In this document: one piece after another, positions 60,094 through 64,000 of the stretch
How positions within the stretch are numbered: the stretch's first letter is position 1
Layout: the number at the start of each line of letters is the position of its first letter
Origin: Cyclobacteriaceae bacterium
GTDB taxonomy: Bacteria; Bacteroidota; Bacteroidia; Cytophagales; Cyclobacteriaceae
Assembly: GCA_022841475.1 (NCBI GenBank)
Contig: JALHRJ010000020.1
Span: 1-64,000, forward strand
DNA length: 64,000 bases
Reading direction: 5' to 3'
Notes under the pieces: generated by a model
The model's database searches: none
Told to the model about the DNA's origin: nothing
What the model saw: only the letters and a program-made list of their open reading frames with translations
Made by a program: the position numbers and the translations under genes

Positions 60094-60663
60094 TTATACA
60101 TTCGCATTAGTTATTTGTGCTTTACTTTTGAAATCAAAATATAGCAAGATAGCCAGTACCATAAGGTAAAAACTTAAGAGTAAAGGTATTAAGTAAATTT
60201 TGTCTGGTAGAAATGTTGCTAGCAGAAATGAGCCGATTGAAATAACGCCTGCTGAAATGGCATAGAGGTTATTTTTATAGTACCAGCTATAGGGGAAAAA
60301 GTGTGCGCCTGTAATGATGGCATACACCATCACAAAGTATACGGGCATATTTGAAAGTGTGAAAAACAAGAACGGGAAGTAGAACAATTGAGCAAAATTT
60401 AACCAAAGTCCCAGCGGCTCCAGGGGATTACCCTTTATCTTCCAGGAGGTTTTAAAAAATTTTGAAAACAGCCCTGCCAGCGGCAGCATAACAGCACCTA
60501 CACAAAACGTTAAGATGGATTGATTATAGGGTGTTGTCTTCAGCGTCCAGATGTAACTGATTGCAAGCCAGATGATACTTGCCGCTGTAATAAAGTCTAT
60601 TCCGTTTTTGGCTTTTACAGAAAGCTCTATGCGCAATTGATCAAAGGTCTTTTGGTCTACCAT
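60094..60663 (-). CDS. Integral membrane protein, DUF7010-like
   Basis: A 189-residue protein with about six hydrophobic helices, first near 24-40 (ITAASIIWLAISYIWTL) and last near 155-178. It opens with a short cytoplasmic segment (QLRIELSVKAKNGIDF). The pattern with FYFPFLFFTLSNMPVYFVMV and GAHFFPYSWYYKNNLYAI recalls DUF7010, but I am not certain. It precedes the ECF sigma gene by 22 bp and may be a target or a member of the same operon. Confidence 0.65.
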   Translation of the reverse strand: MVDQKTFDQLRIELSVKAKNGIDFITAASIIWLAISYIWTLKTTPYNQSILTFCVGAVMLPLAGLFSKFFKTSWKIKGNPLEPLGLWLNFAQLFYFPFLFFTLSNMPVYFVMVYAIITGAHFFPYSWYYKNNLYAISAGVISIGSFLLATFLPDKIYLIPLLLSFYLMVLAILLYFDFKSKAQITNANV

Positions 60664-60857
60664 AACGTTAATAAAGTTTAGTTTTTATATTCAGATACAG
60701 CAGATGATCACTTATTACAGAATCTGTTAACTTTTTTTATTTAGCCTACTCCATCTGTGATTTTGAAGTTTTGATAGTTATTAATCACCGTCCATCCCAC
60801 ACGGAAAACCTCTTAGCCTGAAAACCGTTAAGTCTCTTTTATAATGCCCCTTTTTCA

Positions 60858-60865
60858 TAGTTTTG
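60858..60865 (+). promoter_or_regulatory. -7 promoter box of the DUF5916 gene
   Basis: TAGTTTTG, an exact TAnnTTTG, eight bases before the ATG at 60874. It lies inside the longer open frame that begins at 60844, favouring the shorter start. Confidence 0.45.
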
Positions 60866-60873
60866 CGGACTTT

Positions 60874-63147
60874 ATGAACACGCACGTTGTCCGGTCGCTA
60901 CTTCTGCTTTTTATGAGTTTTGGCCTCTTTGCGCAAAACAAACCGGGCAGCGATCTATCTATTACAAAAGCTAAAGGCGTTATTAAAGTAGATGGTATTT
61001 TAGAAGAAGAGGATTGGAAGGCTGCCGTGGCCGCCACCAATTTCTTTCTTAATTATCCGGTTGACTCCTTGCCACCATCTTTTCAGACCGAGGCGCGACT
61101 AACTTTTGATGATGATTTTTTCTACGTGTCCTTTGTTTGTTATGACGATAGCAAGCCCAGTGTGGTGCAGTCGTTGCGGAGAGACATTCAATGGGAGTTG
61201 AACGATAACGTAGGTATGTACCTGGATCCCTTCAATGATTTTACCAATGGCTTTTACTTTACCATTACACCTTATGGGGTTCAATCAGAAGGAAGCATGG
61301 CGTATGGAGGTTCTGATCCGGAGCAATCGTATAATAATAACTGGGATAACAAATGGTATTCGGCTGTAACCCGGCACGCTGATCATTGGGTAGCCGAAAT
61401 AGCAATTCCGTTTAAGTCATTTCGCTACAATCAAAGTCAGCCTACTTGGAATGTCACCTTTGTTCGTCAGGATTTAAAACGCAATGAAGTCTCCAGTTGG
61501 ATTGCTACCCCGATTCAATTTATCCCTGCCTCCTTTGCGTATAGTGGTAAATTGCAATGGCTGAGTCCTGCGCCCCATGCAGGCACCAACATTTCGCTGA
61601 TTCCCTATGGTGTTACCTCGCTTTCGAAGGACAATGAAAAGGGAACAAGCGAAAACCTGATTACAGCAGGATTTGATGCAAAGGTTGCCATTACGCCTTC
61701 ATTGAATCTTGACCTTACGGTGAACCCCGATTTCTCTACGGTGGAAGTAGACAGGCAGGTAATTAACCTTACGCGCTTTGAGTTTCAGTTTCCGGAGCGG
61801 AGGCAATTTTTCCTGGAAAACAGCGATCTTTTTTCGGCACCGGGTTTCACTTCAATTACTCAACCTTTTTTTTCACGAAGGATTGGCTTGGCGAATGATA
61901 CATCGGATAACCTGGTACGCGTTCCAATTTTATATGGCGCTCGAGTAAGTGGAAAATTGGGATCAAAATGGCGCGTGGGGCTTATGAATCTTCAGACAAA
62001 GGAGACGAAGTCGTTAGGATTGCCTGCACAAAATTATACGGTTGCGGTATTGCAAAAACAAATTCTTGAGCGATCCAACTTCGATGTTTTTCTGGTGAAC
62101 AAAGAATCGCTGGGTGCAGGCGAGTATGATCCCACCAAATTTTATCACGAAAGTCTGGTGAAGGATGTGTGGAATGGTTCTGATACAGTACCGAAGCTAA
62201 ATGTATACAATCGGGTTATCGGTACCGACTTCAACTTAATTACCGCCAACAATAAGTGGGCAGGCAAAGCTTACTATCATTATTCATTTGATAATTTTTC
62301 TGAGAAAGACCGATACTCCTTTGGCGGGTTTGCTTCCTATAACACCCGAAAGGTAAGTCTCATGAGTGGATTCATAGGATTAGGAAAAAATTACAATGCC
62401 GAAGCTGGCTTTGTTCCCAACCTCGCGGTGTATCCTGGCACATTAGGAGGTATCATGATGGCTGATTATAAAATCTATCCTAAGTCGGGGCCACTCGTGT
62501 TGATGATGCCGGGCGTGATGTTCGATACCAATTACATTCCCGATGGAACTATGACGGATCGCACGATGGCGCTTCGCTATTCGATGAACTTTCGAAGCAC
62601 GGCTGCCTTGACAGCATCGGCTAGAAATATTTTTCAAAAGCTTCCGGCCGACTTTGATGTGTTGGACCCTGAGGGAGAATCAATCTTACTGAAAGGGGAA
62701 GAGTATCAGTGGAATGAAGTGGAAATCAGATATACATCAGACACCCGTAAACTTTTTACCTATGTAATTACCCTCAGCGGTGGTGAGTTTTATAATGGTA
62801 CAAGAACCAATGTTGGTGGCACGGTGTCCTATCGCATTCAACCGTATGGTAGCATTTCCCTTACGGGAGATTATAACGATATTAATCTGCCACCGGCTTA
62901 CGGAAGTGCCAAATTCTTGTTGTTGAGTCCGCGGGTTGATTTTACACTAACCGATAAGTTGTTCCTTACCACCTTTGTTCAATATAATGATCGTTATGAT
63001 AATGTAAACCTCAACGCACGCTTTCAATGGCGCTATAAGCCAGCCTCTGACTTTTTTATTGTGTATACCGAAAACTATCTACCGCAACAACTGACCAGTA
63101 AAAACAGGGCGTTGGTCATAAAGTTTACCTATTGGCTTAATATCTGA
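60874..63147 (+). CDS. DUF5916 protein with N-terminal CBM9-like domain
   Basis: Large exported protein, about 757 residues. With ATG 60874 it begins with a good signal peptide (MNTHVVRSLLLLFMSFGLFA); the ATG at 60844 would add ten residues ahead of it. A carbohydrate-binding family 9-like domain follows (VIKVDGILEEEDWKAAVAAT, ARLTFDDDFFYVSFVCYDD, YLDPFNDFTNGFYFTITPYG), then the DUF5916 region (about 225-757), with LDLTVNPDFSTVEVDRQVIN, FPERRQFFLENSDLF and a beta-rich C-terminus ending in VIKFTYWLNI, consistent with an outer-membrane barrel. Function is not established for the family. Confidence 0.88.
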   Translation: MNTHVVRSLLLLFMSFGLFAQNKPGSDLSITKAKGVIKVDGILEEEDWKAAVAATNFFLNYPVDSLPPSFQTEARLTFDDDFFYVSFVCYDDSKPSVVQSLRRDIQWELNDNVGMYLDPFNDFTNGFYFTITPYGVQSEGSMAYGGSDPEQSYNNNWDNKWYSAVTRHADHWVAEIAIPFKSFRYNQSQPTWNVTFVRQDLKRNEVSSWIATPIQFIPASFAYSGKLQWLSPAPHAGTNISLIPYGVTSLSKDNEKGTSENLITAGFDAKVAITPSLNLDLTVNPDFSTVEVDRQVINLTRFEFQFPERRQFFLENSDLFSAPGFTSITQPFFSRRIGLANDTSDNLVRVPILYGARVSGKLGSKWRVGLMNLQTKETKSLGLPAQNYTVAVLQKQILERSNFDVFLVNKESLGAGEYDPTKFYHESLVKDVWNGSDTVPKLNVYNRVIGTDFNLITANNKWAGKAYYHYSFDNFSEKDRYSFGGFASYNTRKVSLMSGFIGLGKNYNAEAGFVPNLAVYPGTLGGIMMADYKIYPKSGPLVLMMPGVMFDTNYIPDGTMTDRTMALRYSMNFRSTAALTASARNIFQKLPADFDVLDPEGESILLKGEEYQWNEVEIRYTSDTRKLFTYVITLSGGEFYNGTRTNVGGTVSYRIQPYGSISLTGDYNDINLPPAYGSAKFLLLSPRVDFTLTDKLFLTTFVQYNDRYDNVNLNARFQWRYKPASDFFIVYTENYLPQQLTSKNRALVIKFTYWLNI

Positions 63148-63170
63148 TATCCACTTGATCCTATTGTCCC

Positions 63171-63200
63171 TTTGGGATTGATACTTTATCCTTAATTTTG
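63171..63200 (+). promoter_or_regulatory. Promoter of the ferredoxin-NADP reductase-like gene
   Basis: TTTG (63171-63174), 18 bases, TAATTTTG (63193-63200): a close match to the Bacteroidota TTTG-N19-TAnnTTTG promoter. The -7 box ends 22 bp before the ATG. Confidence 0.65.
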
Positions 63201-63222
63201 TGCCACATTAATTTGTAAGCAG

Positions 63223-64000
63223 ATGGCATTTGGATTTTTTAAGAAAAGTGAGAAAAAGGAAGAGGCACCTGTGCATAGCGGTCCGCATTATTTTGATTTG
63301 AAAGTGAAGAATATCATTCAGGAAACAAAAGATGCCATCAGCATTGTATTTGAGCAACCTGAAAAGAAAATCAGCTATAAAGCAGGTCAGTTTTTAACAT
63401 TGATTACAACCGTGGGCGGAAAGGAAGTTCGCAGAGCTTATTCGTTAAGTTCTTCTCCTTTTACGGATGCAGATTTGACTGTTACCGTAAAGCGTGTTGA
63501 CAAAGGACTTATGTCTAACTGGTTGCCGGATAATCTGAAGGTGGGCACAACTGTCAAAGTGATGGCGCCAACGGGTCATTTTACTACGGAGTATAAAAAG
63601 GAGAACAAGCGCCACCTGATTATGTTTGCCGGTGGATCGGGCATTACACCCATGATGTCGTTAATAAAAAGTACACTTACCCAGGAACCGGAAAGCATCT
63701 GTTCACTTATCTATTGCAACCGCGATATTGATAGTATTATTTTCAAAGATGAATTTGAAAAACTTCAGATCACGCATGCAGGTCGCTTGCATGTGATTCA
63801 TGTGTTGGATAATGCCCCCATGAACTGGCAGGGATATTCGGGATTATTGAACCATGATATGCTCGTCAAACTTTTTGAACGGATTCCTAATTGGGGCATT
63901 GATAACACCACCTACCTGATGTGTGGCCCGGAGGGGATGATGAAGAATGTTGAGATGCTGCTTGACGAACAAAAAATTCCAAAAGAGAAAATATTCAAAG
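63223..64000 (+). CDS. Ferredoxin-NADP reductase-like oxidoreductase (PaaE type), truncated by window end
   Basis: The frame from ATG 63223 is open to the window end (259 codons visible). It has an FAD-binding barrel with YKAGQFLTLITTVGGKEVRR followed by AYSLSSSPF (the RxYSxSS flavin motif, about 69-80), MAPTGHF, and an NAD(P)-binding domain with FAGGSGITPMMSLIKSTL (about 134-151) and a late YLMCGPEGMM. This matches the PaaE/ferredoxin reductase family; a C-terminal 2Fe-2S ferredoxin domain would lie beyond the window. The electron partner or substrate is not evident. Confidence 0.87.
   Translation, partial: MAFGFFKKSEKKEEAPVHSGPHYFDLKVKNIIQETKDAISIVFEQPEKKISYKAGQFLTLITTVGGKEVRRAYSLSSSPFTDADLTVTVKRVDKGLMSNWLPDNLKVGTTVKVMAPTGHFTTEYKKENKRHLIMFAGGSGITPMMSLIKSTLTQEPESICSLIYCNRDIDSIIFKDEFEKLQITHAGRLHVIHVLDNAPMNWQGYSGLLNHDMLVKLFERIPNWGIDNTTYLMCGPEGMMKNVEMLLDEQKIPKEKIFK

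Noticed and set aside
58979..60663. Possible riboswitch or small RNA in the short gaps of the third sigma operon
   Set aside because: Gaps are too short and no conserved structure is visible.
1..64000. tRNA, rRNA or CRISPR array
   Set aside because: No cloverleaf-like segment with a GGTTCGAAT-type arm, no rRNA sequence and no regularly spaced identical repeats were found by reading the intergenic regions.

Overview
The window looks like a chromosomal segment of a Bacteroidota bacterium, most likely a member of Cytophagales. Supporting evidence: a type IX secretion C-terminal sorting domain protein (32390-33097), the Rpb6-like omega subunit, DUF4835 and OstA-like families that are typical of this phylum, an atypical BamD lipoprotein, many LytTR/7TM-DISM style signalling genes, absence of Shine-Dalgarno sequences, and repeated use of the Bacteroidota -7 promoter element TAnnTTTG close to start codons. 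Genus-level placement is inference only.

Layout. 0-7.2 kb: an AddAB-like helicase/nuclease pair plus a short-chain dehydrogenase. 7.2-10.3 kb: YceI, a Crp-type regulator, a YkgJ cysteine-cluster protein and an RHH/PemK toxin-antitoxin pair, interleaved with palindromic repeats. 10.3-19.2 kb: KdsB/NfeD/methyltransferase operon, DUF4905-like protein, a cell-envelope run (LysM-RlpA, OmpA, TIGR02757) and a GMC oxidoreductase with its small subunit. 19.2-23.4 kb: accessory island with an unrecognised 326-residue protein, a DUF6922/AbiEii pair, two 5' remnants of response-regulator genes and a histidine kinase that has lost its sensor; diverged direct repeats bracket it. 23.4-25.1 kb: ECF sigma/anti-sigma with a DUF6249 membrane protein. 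25.4-37.2 kb: core genes (SLC13 transporter, RRM protein, recN, DUF4835, coaBC, rpoZ, bamD, T9SS cargo, OstA-like, tilS, mdh). 38.2-45.2 kb: a second ECF sigma/anti-sigma/exported effector operon and a HlyD-FtsX-TolC efflux set without its ATPase. 45.3-50.3 kb: hexuronate degradation (uxaC, altronate dehydratase, KDG kinase, KDPG aldolase). 50.3-56.8 kb: an AT-rich accessory segment lying between an intact purB and a displaced, diverged purB 3' fragment. 56.8-64 kb: purB, a frame-broken nucleotidyltransferase pair, a third ECF sigma/membrane-protein operon, a DUF5916 protein and a truncated ferredoxin-NADP reductase-like gene.

Most notable: (1) the purB layout (intact gene, ~6.3 kb AT-rich segment, then a 57-codon purB tail in the same orientation) is what a genomic island integrated into the 3' end of purB would leave; (2) a family of three 137-177 bp palindromic MITE-like elements, all in gaps between convergent genes; (3) a nearly identical 20-bp sequence on both sides of the PemK module; (4) a response-regulator/histidine-kinase deletion scar at an 8-bp inverted repeat; (5) TAnnTTTG boxes that overlap apparent TTG starts and so help decide true translation starts. 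No tRNA, rRNA, CRISPR array or intact transposase was seen.
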